DNA of 18,259 nt. Origin: an uncultured Ruminococcus sp. (GTDB lineage: Bacteria > Bacillota > Clostridia > Oscillospirales > Ruminococcaceae). A program made the position numbers and the translations under genes. Shown piece after piece: positions 1 through 7,114 of this stretch (position 1 is the stretch's first letter; each line of letters starts with the position of its first letter). Location: assembly GCA_947178195.1 (NCBI GenBank), contig CAMWXM010000023.1, positions 1 to 18,259 on the forward strand. Reading direction: 5' to 3'. The notes under the pieces are model-generated. The model ran no database searches and was not told the DNA's origin. It saw nothing but the letters and a program-made list of their open reading frames with translations.

Positions 1-13
1 TCTTAAATAATAC

Positions 14-931
14 TTGTTTTCTTATCATGGAAATGCAATCCCTCAAATAACAATAAATAAGGTTTCAAAAAAAGAAATTGCACTCGCCCCTTTACCCGAA
101 CAACACCGCATAGTTGAACGCATAGAATCACTTTTTTCAAAACTGGACGAAGCAAAAGAAAAAGCACAGGAAGTCATCGACAGCTTTGAAACACGAAAGG
201 CTACTATTCTTCATATGGCTTTCTCAGGCGAGCTGACTGCTAAGTGGAGAGAAGAAAATGGGGTTGGGATTGAGAGTTGGGAACGCAGATCTATAAATGA
301 TATCTGCCATTCCTTAAAATACGGAACTTCTAAAAAATCAAAATCAGAAGGTCCTGTAATTGTTATTCGTATGGGTAATCTTAAGCAAGGAGAAATTGAC
401 TGGAGCGATTTGGCTTATACAGATGACAAGGAAGATATAGAAAAATACAGATTGTCTTCGGGAGATGTATTATTTAACAGAACAAATAGCGCTGTTCTTG
501 TAGGTAAAACCTCAATTTATAGAGGAGATTTCCCTGCAATTTATGCAGGATATTTAATCAAGCTCGATTATAAACATGATGAAATTATTGGTGATTATTT
601 AAACTATGCTCTGAATACTACAGCCGCCAAAGAATATTGTAATAATGTAAAAACCGATGGCGTAAACCAATCTAATATAAATGCTAAAAAAATAGGTGCA
701 TTTGTAATTCCTGTTGCATCTATGAACGAACAACGAGTGATTGTTGATATTATAAGTTCACTTCTTAAAAAGGAAAATGAATCTAAACAAGCAGCCGAAG
801 TAGTAATAGATCAGATAGATACGATGAAAAAGGCTGTACTTGCCCGTGCTTTCCGTGGCGAGCTGGGGACGAATGATCCCGAGGAGGAAAGTGCGGTGGA
901 GCTGCTTAAACAAATATTATTAGGAGAATGA
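14..931 (+). CDS. hsdS: Type I restriction specificity subunit HsdS, C-terminal part (interrupted or cut at the window edge)
   Basis: HsdS chooses the DNA target of a type I restriction-modification complex. The visible 305 residues hold the central conserved region (about 1-85, with PLPEQ and a helix ending in AFSGELTAKWR), the second target-recognition domain (about 89-215), and the C-terminal conserved region (about 226-305, with a second copy of the helix, ending AFRGELG). The first recognition domain is missing. In this frame a TAA lies at 8-10, just before a TTG at 14, so the gene carries a nonsense codon or frameshift, or is a half-length copy. Only 13 bases are visible upstream, so the start is not reliable. 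The stop is one base before the next ATG, which places it in one operon with the ptuAB-like pair. No hsdM or hsdR is in the window. Confidence 0.85.
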   Translation: MFSYHGNAIPQITINKVSKKEIALAPLPEQHRIVERIESLFSKLDEAKEKAQEVIDSFETRKATILHMAFSGELTAKWREENGVGIESWERRSINDICHSLKYGTSKKSKSEGPVIVIRMGNLKQGEIDWSDLAYTDDKEDIEKYRLSSGDVLFNRTNSAVLVGKTSIYRGDFPAIYAGYLIKLDYKHDEIIGDYLNYALNTTAAKEYCNNVKTDGVNQSNINAKKIGAFVIPVASMNEQRVIVDIISSLLKKENESKQAAEVVIDQIDTMKKAVLARAFRGELGTNDPEEESAVELLKQILLGE

Positions 932-932
932 T

Positions 933-2276
933 ATGAGAATTAAAAGAATAACAGTTAAGAAATACAAAAACCTTGTAGACTTTGATTGCGAGTTCTCGGA
1001 TTCAAATATTTCCGCTTTTATTGGAAATAATGGCGCGGGAAAATCCAATATTCTGGAATTGATAACAGAGGCGTTCAGTGTCGCTAAGAATGTTGCTGCT
1101 GAAAAGACGTTAGGCATAACAGTGTATCCGGATATTTTTGGATGTAATATTGAATACGAAAATGACGGCACAGCATATACGCTGTTTCTTGATAAATCAG
1201 ATGTTTGGATTTACAGTGGAGAAAAGAAACTGACAAAAAAAGACATGCTTAATGTTTTGCCGGAAACGATTATGCTTTATTATGCAGGTGAAACAGACAG
1301 ACAAAAAAATGCGGCTAAAATAACTTTTGATAATCGTTATGATAATGCATTGAAAAAAGCTGATAATTCTTCTTTTCCGGGGTTTAAGTATCTTGATTAT
1401 TATTCAGTAGATGACCTTAATTTGCTGTTAGTGGTAGCGGCGATTTACAAAGGGGCTTATTATAATAAACTGTTAGATTATTTGGGATGCAAAAATATCT
1501 CCTCTGAAGCCTCGCTATTTTTGATGAGTCCTAATAGCAAGAAAGGCGATGGAAGTACATATTGGAATGCACGAGGATTTGTAAAATCATTCTTAGATGA
1601 GCTAAGAAAATATGTAAGTCGCACTCAAGATCTCGGTCTAATGTATATAATGAGTTTTGATGATTTTACAGCATGGGGAAAGTCTTCCGAAAATGAAGCT
1701 GCTTTGTTTTACAAACTTAAAGCTTTGAAAAATGCAGGCTATTTGCATATGCTTAATGTAACCTTAATCCGAAATGATGGGGATGAATTTACCCATGATA
1801 ATCTTAGTGAAGGCGAAAAGCAGCTTGCGTTGATCTATCTATTAACAAGTTTTACAGCTAAAAATGATTGCCTGTATCTGTTTGACGAGTTTGATTCGTA
1901 TTTACATCTGAACTGGCAGCGTTCTATTTCCAAAATGCTTAACAATATTGATGTTAATGGTCATATTATCTTTACTACGCATTCGCCGGGAACTATTTCA
2001 CAAATCATGAGTGACAATCTATATATAATGAAGAGCGGAAGTATAATATATCCTGAAAGTGAAACGTACAATAGAGCATTGGACGAAATTATGTTTGAAC
2101 AAATGGATGTTTCTATGATGTCTCCGGAAATTGAAGAATTATATGATAAATTCAAACAGAGCGTAGCACAGCATAATAAAGAACAGGCTGATTACTATGT
2201 TCAGGAATTAAAGGGGATCTTAGATGAAAATCATCCTTTATTTACAAAGATAAGAATCAATCTTAGGAGAATTTAA
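933..2276 (+). CDS. ptuA: Septu-type anti-phage ATPase PtuA (ABC/SMC-like AAA ATPase)
   Basis: The 447-residue protein has an ABC/RecF-type ATPase layout. A Walker A GNNGAGKSN lies at 31-39, an ABC signature LSEGEKQ at 291-297, a Walker B LYLFDE at 314-319, and an H-loop THSPG around His350. The middle (about 60-280) is the long insert typical of such ATPases. The gene starts one base after the hsdS stop with an AGGAG ribosome site (922-926), and its own stop is one base before the HNH gene. An ATPase of this type directly followed by a Cys-rich HNH protein is the layout of the two-gene Septu system, where PtuA is thought to sense invasion and control the PtuB nuclease. The ATPase class is clear; the PtuA name rests on the partner gene. 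An OLD-like ATPase of another system is the main alternative. Confidence 0.8.
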   Translation: MRIKRITVKKYKNLVDFDCEFSDSNISAFIGNNGAGKSNILELITEAFSVAKNVAAEKTLGITVYPDIFGCNIEYENDGTAYTLFLDKSDVWIYSGEKKLTKKDMLNVLPETIMLYYAGETDRQKNAAKITFDNRYDNALKKADNSSFPGFKYLDYYSVDDLNLLLVVAAIYKGAYYNKLLDYLGCKNISSEASLFLMSPNSKKGDGSTYWNARGFVKSFLDELRKYVSRTQDLGLMYIMSFDDFTAWGKSSENEAALFYKLKALKNAGYLHMLNVTLIRNDGDEFTHDNLSEGEKQLALIYLLTSFTAKNDCLYLFDEFDSYLHLNWQRSISKMLNNIDVNGHIIFTTHSPGTISQIMSDNLYIMKSGSIIYPESETYNRALDEIMFEQMDVSMMSPEIEELYDKFKQSVAQHNKEQADYYVQELKGILDENHPLFTKIRINLRRI

Positions 2277-2277
2277 A

Positions 2278-2955
2278 ATGAAACATATAATCAAAACAGC
2301 TCCTCCAGATGAATTTGTAAAAGAATGTGAAACACCTGGTGTAAGTTTCTCTACTTTACGAAGTAAAAAAAAGTTAAAAGAACAATTGTTACAAGATCAA
2401 GGATTCATTTGCTGTTACTGTGGATGTGAAATAAAGAATGATGGTCATACAAAGATAGAACACATAAAATGTCAAGAAAGACATGAAGATTTAGCACTTT
2501 GCTTTGAAAATATGCTTGCTTCCTGTGATGGCGGTGAAAATGATAGAAAAAACAAGGTAGTACCTCCTCATGTAATGCATTGTGATGCAAAAAAAGAAAG
2601 CAATGATATTCCTATATCTCCTTTGGAAAAAGACATTGAGAATTGTTTAATGTATTTTGATGACGGTACTGTTAAAGGATCTGATCCTGAAGGCAATGGC
2701 AGTAAGCTGATTCAAGTTTTAGGTCTTAATGTTGCATACTTAGTAACTCAGAGAAAAAATGCTATCGAAGCATATGAGGATTTTGATGTTACAGAATTAG
2801 AAAAAGAACTTAATTGGATTAAAGATAAACACAATGGAAAGTATGAACCATTTTGTTTTGTCTTAGAACAGTACATAAAAAGCATTATTGATAGCTTCGG
2901 CAATTCTGAAGAATTAGAAGAATCAGAAGGGAAAGAGTTATTAGCTATCCAATAG
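2278..2955 (+). CDS. ptuB: HNH endonuclease, Septu PtuB-like (TIGR02646-type)
   Basis: This is a 225-residue nuclease partner of the upstream ATPase. The HNH/beta-beta-alpha-metal core is visible: a Cys cluster ICCYCGCE around 44-51, the IEH motif at 60-62, ENMLASC at 77-83, and HCDAKK at 101-106. This Cys / IEH / NxLxxC / HCDxKK pattern is that of the TIGR02646 family, which includes PtuB. The C-terminal half (about 125-225) is helical and may contact PtuA. The start follows an AGGAG at 2264-2268, and one base separates it from the ptuA stop, so the two are probably made in a fixed ratio. Codon use and AT content match ptuA. The family call is fairly firm; the defence role is inferred from the pair and the neighbouring restriction gene. 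Confidence 0.8.
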   Translation: MKHIIKTAPPDEFVKECETPGVSFSTLRSKKKLKEQLLQDQGFICCYCGCEIKNDGHTKIEHIKCQERHEDLALCFENMLASCDGGENDRKNKVVPPHVMHCDAKKESNDIPISPLEKDIENCLMYFDDGTVKGSDPEGNGSKLIQVLGLNVAYLVTQRKNAIEAYEDFDVTELEKELNWIKDKHNGKYEPFCFVLEQYIKSIIDSFGNSEELEESEGKELLAIQ

Positions 2956-3110
2956 TATAGAGGTAAAATATAATTGATTATTTAGCTTAGAAAATAACTA
3001 TGCATTTAAGTTGTACCAAGAATTTTTTGCGATGAATATCGATGATAATAACAACGGCTGCACCCGAAGGCACAGCCGTCTGCTCTCAAATATAAACCAT
3101 ACACGTAAAG

Positions 3111-3153
3111 ACCCATAATTCAAGCAAACAGGCTTGAATTATGGGTGCTTTTT
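3111..3153 (+). terminator. Rho-independent terminator after hsdS-ptuA-ptuB
   Basis: A perfect 15-bp inverted repeat (3111-3125 and 3132-3146) with a 6-base loop is followed by a T-rich run. It separates the defence operon from the element module. Confidence 0.85.
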
Positions 3154-3217
3154 TATGCTTGCAACAAAACTCTGATAAAATTAGCAACGAATTATGACAT
3201 AGAGTGAAAGGAGAAAA

Positions 3218-3298
3218 ATGTCAAACTATGATATAAAATTACAAAATATTTACGGATGCTGTCATATAATTAAGTCGGGAAAACTATCGTTTTTTTGA
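3218..3298 (+). CDS. Possible 26-residue peptide, unknown
   Basis: A short ORF starts MSNYDIKLQN and ends GKLSFF, with a paired Cys-Cys in the middle. An AAAGGAG ribosome site lies 5-6 bases before the ATG, which is better than chance would usually give. It may be a real small protein or the surviving start of a longer gene whose end was lost. No family recognised. Confidence 0.3.
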   Translation: MSNYDIKLQNIYGCCHIIKSGKLSFF

Positions 3299-3421
3299 AT
3301 TAAATCTAATAATTTATCAAAATTAGAGGTAATTAATTATTTTGTGCTGCATATAATATAGATATATAGGGAATTTTACTTACTCATGTCGAAAGATTTT
3401 TAATGCAAAGGAAGTGATCGG

Positions 3422-3640
3422 ATGTTACTAATAGAACAGGTTTGTGAAAAAAACAATGTAATAAGTGATTATGTTAGATGTCCTATTTGTGGAAAAGGAC
3501 GGCTCTGTGATAAGCCGGTTGTAGAGAAAGCACGGACTATCTCTACTGTAGCTGTTCAGACAATGGAGACAAGCAATAAGATAATTCTTAAATGTCCCAA
3601 ATGTTCAAATAAGTTTTTTATCCAGTTTACAAAAGAATAA
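3422..3640 (+). CDS. Small zinc-ribbon protein
   Basis: This 72-residue protein has two CPxC knuckles, CPIC at 20-23 and CPKC at 58-61, plus Cys29, so it probably binds one zinc ion. The C-terminal part (FFIQFTKE) is a short beta strand typical of a zinc ribbon. An AAGGAAGTG ribosome site precedes the ATG. Small proteins of this kind are frequent in clostridial integrative elements just upstream of the sigma-factor gene. The precise role is unknown; DNA or RNA binding is a guess from the fold only. Confidence 0.7.
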   Translation: MLLIEQVCEKNNVISDYVRCPICGKGRLCDKPVVEKARTISTVAVQTMETSNKIILKCPKCSNKFFIQFTKE

Positions 3641-3662
3641 GAATAAAAATTTTGTACATAGT

Positions 3663-3731
3663 TCGACCGCCGAACAAGCCGTGATCGGTAAAGCAAGTCG
3701 GAAAAGAGCCTATATCCACCCTCATCAGTGA
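3663..3731 (+). pseudogene. Possible short remnant of a coding region
   Basis: One frame reads STAEQAVIGKASRKRAYIHP and then HQ-stop, a composition that looks like the tail of a basic protein. No start codon with a ribosome site precedes it, and it lies between the zinc-ribbon gene and a terminator. It may be a gene remnant or chance. Family not recognised. Confidence 0.25.
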
Positions 3732-3750
3732 GAATAAGGACTTTCGAGTT

Positions 3751-3798
3751 AGAGCATGACAAACAGCTTTTAGGCTGTCTTGTTATGCTCTTTTTTTT
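3751..3798 (+). terminator. Rho-independent terminator downstream of the zinc-ribbon gene
   Basis: The arms AGAGCATGACAAACAGC (3751-3767) and GCTGTCTTGTTATGCTCT pair with one wobble and one bulge around a short T-rich loop, followed by eight T residues. It could also act as an attenuator for the sigma-factor gene downstream. Confidence 0.8.
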
Positions 3799-3867
3799 CA
3801 TCCTTTCTGCCTGAAAGTAGAAAGGATTTTTATGTTTATGAAGTGGTTTTGCTACATAGCTAAATAC

Positions 3868-3930
3868 CCGTAATCTCCAATTTTTTAACCTTTTATGTAT
3901 TTGAAAAATTCAGATTTAAGGAGATTACGG
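3868..3930 (+). promoter_or_regulatory. Inverted repeat that covers the sigma-factor ribosome binding site
   Basis: CCGTAATCTCC (3868-3878) is the exact reverse complement of GGAGATTACGG (3920-3930), with 41 bases between them. The right arm includes the GGAG of the AAGGAG ribosome site at 3918-3923, and the ATG follows at 3933. Part of the loop (AATTTTT and AAAAATT) can also pair. In RNA this hairpin would hide the start signal; in DNA it could be an operator. Confidence 0.6.
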
Positions 3931-3932
3931 AA

Positions 3933-4502
3933 ATGACAAAAAATCAATTTGATATTCTGAAAGAGGAATTTCAGAATGAATGCAAGGTCATCAATTTGAA
4001 GTATGAGTATGAGGGGTATAGAGGCAAGGAACAATGGGCGATTGTCACAGAACTGTCCGAAGAAAAAATACTTGAAAAGTACAAGCTTTTCGTTAAGGAG
4101 TACATACCGTTTCTTGTATTGCCACCGATGTATGGAGAAGTACGGCAGCAATTTCGCAAAAATGAAAATAAACACTATATGAGAATGGTCAGAGGTCATT
4201 TTTATTCTTTGGAGGAGAGTTTAGAAGAACATCACCCTGAAATTGCCGTAGAGGATTGTGTAGCTCAGATTTTGGCAAAGGAGCAAAGTCGTGAGCTTTG
4301 GGAGGCAATAAATTCTCTGAATGAGAAACAAAGGAAACGGCTCATTGCCTATTATTTTCATGGAAAGACCTATCGGGAGATTGCGGTTGAGGAAGGGGTC
4401 GATCATAAAGCTATTATTCGTAGCGTTGTGATTGCTTTGAAAAATCTAAAGATTTTTTTGGAAAAGAGTCCCCAAAAGCCGTTTCCCAGTGAGAACAAAT
4501 GA
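3933..4502 (+). CDS. Sigma-70-family RNA polymerase sigma factor of the element
   Basis: The 189-residue protein has a clear sigma region 4 at about 119-176: ELWEAINSLNEKQRKRLIAY leads into the helix-turn-helix TYREIAVEEGVDHKAIIRSV. No convincing region 2 is visible in the N-terminal part, which is charged and Tyr-rich, so it may be a divergent sigma factor or a region-4-like activator. Such genes are standard in clostridial integrative elements, where they are thought to direct element gene expression. The start at 3933 has an AAGGAG nine bases upstream, inside the right arm of an inverted repeat. The MazF-like gene follows after 64 bases. Confidence 0.75.
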   Translation: MTKNQFDILKEEFQNECKVINLKYEYEGYRGKEQWAIVTELSEEKILEKYKLFVKEYIPFLVLPPMYGEVRQQFRKNENKHYMRMVRGHFYSLEESLEEHHPEIAVEDCVAQILAKEQSRELWEAINSLNEKQRKRLIAYYFHGKTYREIAVEEGVDHKAIIRSVVIALKNLKIFLEKSPQKPFPSENK

Positions 4503-4566
4503 AGGCACTTGTTCCTATTCCGGATATGGAACGTCCTTCAAATATTTGTATTGAGAGGTTTAATAA

Positions 4567-5109
4567 ATGGAACTCAAAGAAAATCAAAAAGTTAAGCGTG
4601 GAGAAATATATCTGCACGACTTCGGGAACAATGCAGGTTCGATTCAAAATGGGATAAGACCTGTTCTTGTAGTTCAATGCAATGAAGGCAATCAAACAAG
4701 TACAACAACGATTGTTGCAGCTATTACATCAGTTATTAAAAAGAGTCACTTTTCCTCACATATTATCTTAGGAGATAAATTTGGACTAAAAGAGCCTTCG
4801 ATGCTTATGCTCGAACAACTGAAAACGGTCAACCAGTCCGAACTTGTGGAGTATATCGGATTTGTTGACAGCGAATATCTGCTCAGAAAAATCAATTATG
4901 GCTTGAAAAAAGCACTTGGATTGTGGGTGGATAAGGCACGAAAAAGCGATATTCGTTGTTTATGCAGTAAGTGTTTGAATGACTACAAATCCAATCCGAA
5001 TATCGTAAGGCGGCTCGATCCGCTTGTGAAAGAAAAGCACAAGTGTGATAAGTGTTCGAATATGGGGTATGATTATCTGATTTACGATAAAAGCATTTCT
5101 AAGAGGTGA
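4567..5109 (+). CDS. PemK/MazF-family endoribonuclease-like protein with C-terminal zinc-binding tail
   Basis: Residues 8-118 match the MazF/PemK fold: the opening KRGEIYLHDFGNN, the strand GIRPVLVVQC with the conserved Arg31, and the later MLMLEQLKTV and IGFVD strands. MazF toxins cut mRNA. Family members are normally about 110-120 residues; this one has 180 because of a tail with Cys131, Cys133, Cys136, Cys160 and Cys163, which looks like a zinc knuckle. No MazE-like antitoxin gene lies beside it, so it may be a solitary regulator or depend on another partner. The ribosome site is GAGAGG before 4567. The damaged xis starts 5 bases after its stop, so the two are probably co-transcribed. Confidence 0.8.
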   Translation: MELKENQKVKRGEIYLHDFGNNAGSIQNGIRPVLVVQCNEGNQTSTTTIVAAITSVIKKSHFSSHIILGDKFGLKEPSMLMLEQLKTVNQSELVEYIGFVDSEYLLRKINYGLKKALGLWVDKARKSDIRCLCSKCLNDYKSNPNIVRRLDPLVKEKHKCDKCSNMGYDYLIYDKSISKR

Positions 5110-5114
5110 CGCAT

Positions 5115-5264
5115 ATGGCTGACACGAATAATACAAAGCCATATGTGCCTGTTTGGGAAAAATATGCTCTTACAATTTATGAAGCAGCGGAATATTTCGG
5201 AATCGGTGAACATCGGTTGAGAACATTGGTAAAGGAAAACCGTCATGCAGAAGTTGGGTTATGA
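5115..5264 (+). pseudogene. xis: Tn916-type excisionase (Xis), shortened at the C-terminus
   Basis: The reading frame gives 49 residues with the Tn916 Xis pattern: PVWEKYALTIYEAAEYFGIG followed by EHRLRTLVKEN, a winged-HTH/MerR-like DNA-binding fold. Xis bends DNA at the element ends and directs the integrase to excise. Family members are usually 60-70 residues and end in a basic strand (...IKRKxFE). Here the frame stops at 5262-5264 before that part, and the next frame stays open for about 17 codons, so a small frameshift is likely. The start at 5115 has AAGAGGTGA just upstream, overlapping the stop of the MazF-like gene. Excision may be impaired, or the HTH domain fused to the integrase may replace it. 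Confidence 0.65.
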
Positions 5265-5337
5265 GTATATCGTCATAGAGAAAAACAGCAGGTATAGCTC
5301 AAAATAGTGAGCGTAAAGTCAAGGAGTTCGTAAATGT

Positions 5338-5368
5338 CAATTATGCGAATACAAAATTCGCATAATTG
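5338..5368. promoter_or_regulatory. Perfect 12-bp inverted repeat between xis and int
   Basis: CAATTATGCGAA (5338-5349) and TTCGCATAATTG (5357-5368) are exact reverse complements with a 7-base spacer. No T-run follows, so it is not an ordinary terminator; a protein-binding operator or a regulatory RNA hairpin is more likely. A 17-codon ORF (5334-5387) with an AAGGAG site runs across it and could be a leader peptide. Confidence 0.6.
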
Positions 5369-5426
5369 CCGTTTGCTGAATATTTGAGTACAATACAGTC
5401 AAATCCACGAACAAGGAGGCGATTGT

Positions 5427-5480
5427 ATGCAGGAAAATAAAGGAGGCTTCAAATGGACGAAAGCACCAGAAGAATGTTAA
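5427..5480 (+). CDS. Possible 17-residue leader peptide overlapping the integrase start
   Basis: The ORF (MQENKGGFKW...) has a strong AAGGAGG site at 5413-5419. It contains the AAAGGAGG ribosome site of the next gene and overlaps its start in another frame. Its translation could set the level of integrase. It may also be fortuitous. Confidence 0.3.
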   Translation: MQENKGGFKWTKAPEEC

Positions 5481-6778
5481 GTGCAAAGCAAGTAGCTGAA
5501 ATTCTCGACATTTCAGTATCTTATGCTTATAAGATAATCAACCAATTAAACAGAGAGCTTGAAAAGGCAGGCTATTTAACTCTACAAGGTAAGGTCGATT
5601 CGTTATATCTAAAAAACGATTCTTTCCGACAACGGAAAAATTGTGTTCAGGAAACAGAAAGGAGTGAGTGGATGCCGCAGTATAAATATCAGGTAAAAAA
5701 AGGCGTTAAGTGGCTGGTTAAGTTCAATTACCTTGATCCTAAGACAGGAAAAACTAAAACAGAATACAAGCGTGGATTTGACAGCAAGCGGGAAGCTAAA
5801 GAATATGAGGAAAACTTTCTTGAAAATCTTGAAGATAATAACGATGAAGAAGAGCTTTTATATGAAAGGACATTCGGTAATGTATTTCAGGAATACTTGA
5901 TGTCCCACAAAAGAGAGGATATTAAAGAATCCACATTGGAAACGAAATTCAATGTCTTTGAAAAGCATATTTTCCCGACTTTTAAGGAGAGATTGATTGA
6001 TGAGATAACTGATGACGATATTGCAGAGTGGCAAGCAAAAGTCAAAAGCTTTGTAATGCCTAATGGAAAGCATTTATCAAATTCTTTTTTACGAACAATT
6101 CAAAGTCAGTTCAATTCAATTATCAACTACGCATATAGCAAGGGGTATCTAAAGCAGAATCCCCTTGCGGATATTAAAAATATGGGTATAAAGGACAAAC
6201 GAATTGAGTTTTGGAGTTCAGACGAATACGAAAGATTTGCGTATTGCGCAATGAAGCTTCCTAACTACTATTATGCCTATGAGGTGCTTTACTGGTGCGG
6301 GCTTCGAGAGGGTGAAATGCTTGCTTTGACACTTAGTGATATTGACTTAGAGCAAGGTTATATAAGCGTAAGTAAAACCTTTCAAAGAGTAAAGGGTAAA
6401 GATGTCATTAGTACGCCTAAAACACAAAGTTCAGTAAGGAAAGTTAGTATGCCGGCTTTCCTTTGTGATGAACTCAGAGAATACATTGATATGCTGTATG
6501 AGCCTGAACCAAATCAGCGCATCTTTGCGGTTACTAAGACAACACTAACAAAGCATTTTCATAACTTATCGGACGAGGCAGGATTAAAGCGGATTACGGT
6601 TCACGGCTTGCGTCATTCTCATGTATCGCTGTTAATCAATAAAAAGTACGATATTTTCGAGGTGTCGAAACGAATCGGACACAAATCTATTAAGACAACA
6701 CAGGACGTATACGGTCATCTGTTTGATGAGGTTCAACAGACAATCGCAAATGATCTTGATAGTATCAGAAGGAGGTAA
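5453..6778 (+). CDS. int: Tyrosine integrase with an N-terminal helix-turn-helix domain fused in frame
   Basis: This is a site-specific recombinase that would insert and excise the element at the guaA 3' end. Residues 1-60 are an HTH (LSAKQVAEILDISVSYAYKI) of the kind usually encoded by a separate small gene just before such integrases. From Met74 (position 5672) an ordinary Int follows: arm-binding domain about 77-125, core-binding domain about 138-240, catalytic domain about 250-435. The active-site set is complete: Arg285, Lys323, His384, Arg387, His410 and Tyr420. AAAGGAG at 5658-5664 sits 7 bases before the Met74 codon, so both a 441-residue fusion and a 368-residue integrase may be made. 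The first start has AAAGGAGG upstream. Confidence 0.9.
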   Translation: MDESTRRMLSAKQVAEILDISVSYAYKIINQLNRELEKAGYLTLQGKVDSLYLKNDSFRQRKNCVQETERSEWMPQYKYQVKKGVKWLVKFNYLDPKTGKTKTEYKRGFDSKREAKEYEENFLENLEDNNDEEELLYERTFGNVFQEYLMSHKREDIKESTLETKFNVFEKHIFPTFKERLIDEITDDDIAEWQAKVKSFVMPNGKHLSNSFLRTIQSQFNSIINYAYSKGYLKQNPLADIKNMGIKDKRIEFWSSDEYERFAYCAMKLPNYYYAYEVLYWCGLREGEMLALTLSDIDLEQGYISVSKTFQRVKGKDVISTPKTQSSVRKVSMPAFLCDELREYIDMLYEPEPNQRIFAVTKTTLTKHFHNLSDEAGLKRITVHGLRHSHVSLLINKKYDIFEVSKRIGHKSIKTTQDVYGHLFDEVQQTIANDLDSIRRR

Positions 6779-6784
6779 AAAAAT

Positions 6785-7114
6785 ATGTCGGCTAAAAATT
6801 GTGATAGTCATAACAGGTTTCGAGGTCGAACGATTGGGTTTAGGGTATCTTCTGAAGAGGAAAAGCAAATTAACACTGTTGTAGAACTCTCAGGAATGAC
6901 CAAGCAAGATTATATAGTTGCCAAGCTGCTTGATAGAACAATTTATGTCCAAGGGAATTGTAAGGTGCATCGTGCTGTATATGACAAGTTAAATGAAGTG
7001 TTAGTTGAGTTGCAGCGCATTGAAAACGGAGAACTTATCAACGATGAATTGATGTCCAATATAGAATTGATTACGAGCATTGTAAATAGCCTATATGTCA
7101 AAACAAGTATGTAA
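6785..7114 (+). CDS. Small ribbon-helix-helix mobilization-like (MobC-type) protein
   Basis: The 109-residue protein has an RHH pattern near the N-terminus: a strand IGFRVSSEE, then two helices ending in KQDYIVAKLLD. The helical tail includes VYDKLNEVLVELQRI. This resembles relaxosome accessory proteins (MobC-like) that help nick DNA at a transfer origin, and similar small genes often sit next to integrases in clostridial elements. It starts 6 bases after the integrase stop with AGAAGGAGG 8 bases before the ATG, so the two are co-expressed. No relaxase or recognisable oriT is in the window. A simple RHH transcriptional repressor is the alternative. Confidence 0.6.
   Translation: MSAKNCDSHNRFRGRTIGFRVSSEEEKQINTVVELSGMTKQDYIVAKLLDRTIYVQGNCKVHRAVYDKLNEVLVELQRIENGELINDELMSNIELITSIVNSLYVKTSM

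Larger units (their letters stand above)
2956..3421. other. Non-coding stretch after the defence operon
   Basis: There is no gene of normal size here. It holds an imperfect hairpin with CGGCTG/CAGCCG arms (3055-3060 and 3073-3078), a strong terminator (3111-3153), a 26-codon ORF with a good ribosome site (3218-3298), and an AT-rich tail with a TATAAT at 3352-3357 that could serve as the -10 box for the zinc-ribbon gene. No good -35 box was seen for it. Confidence 0.6.
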
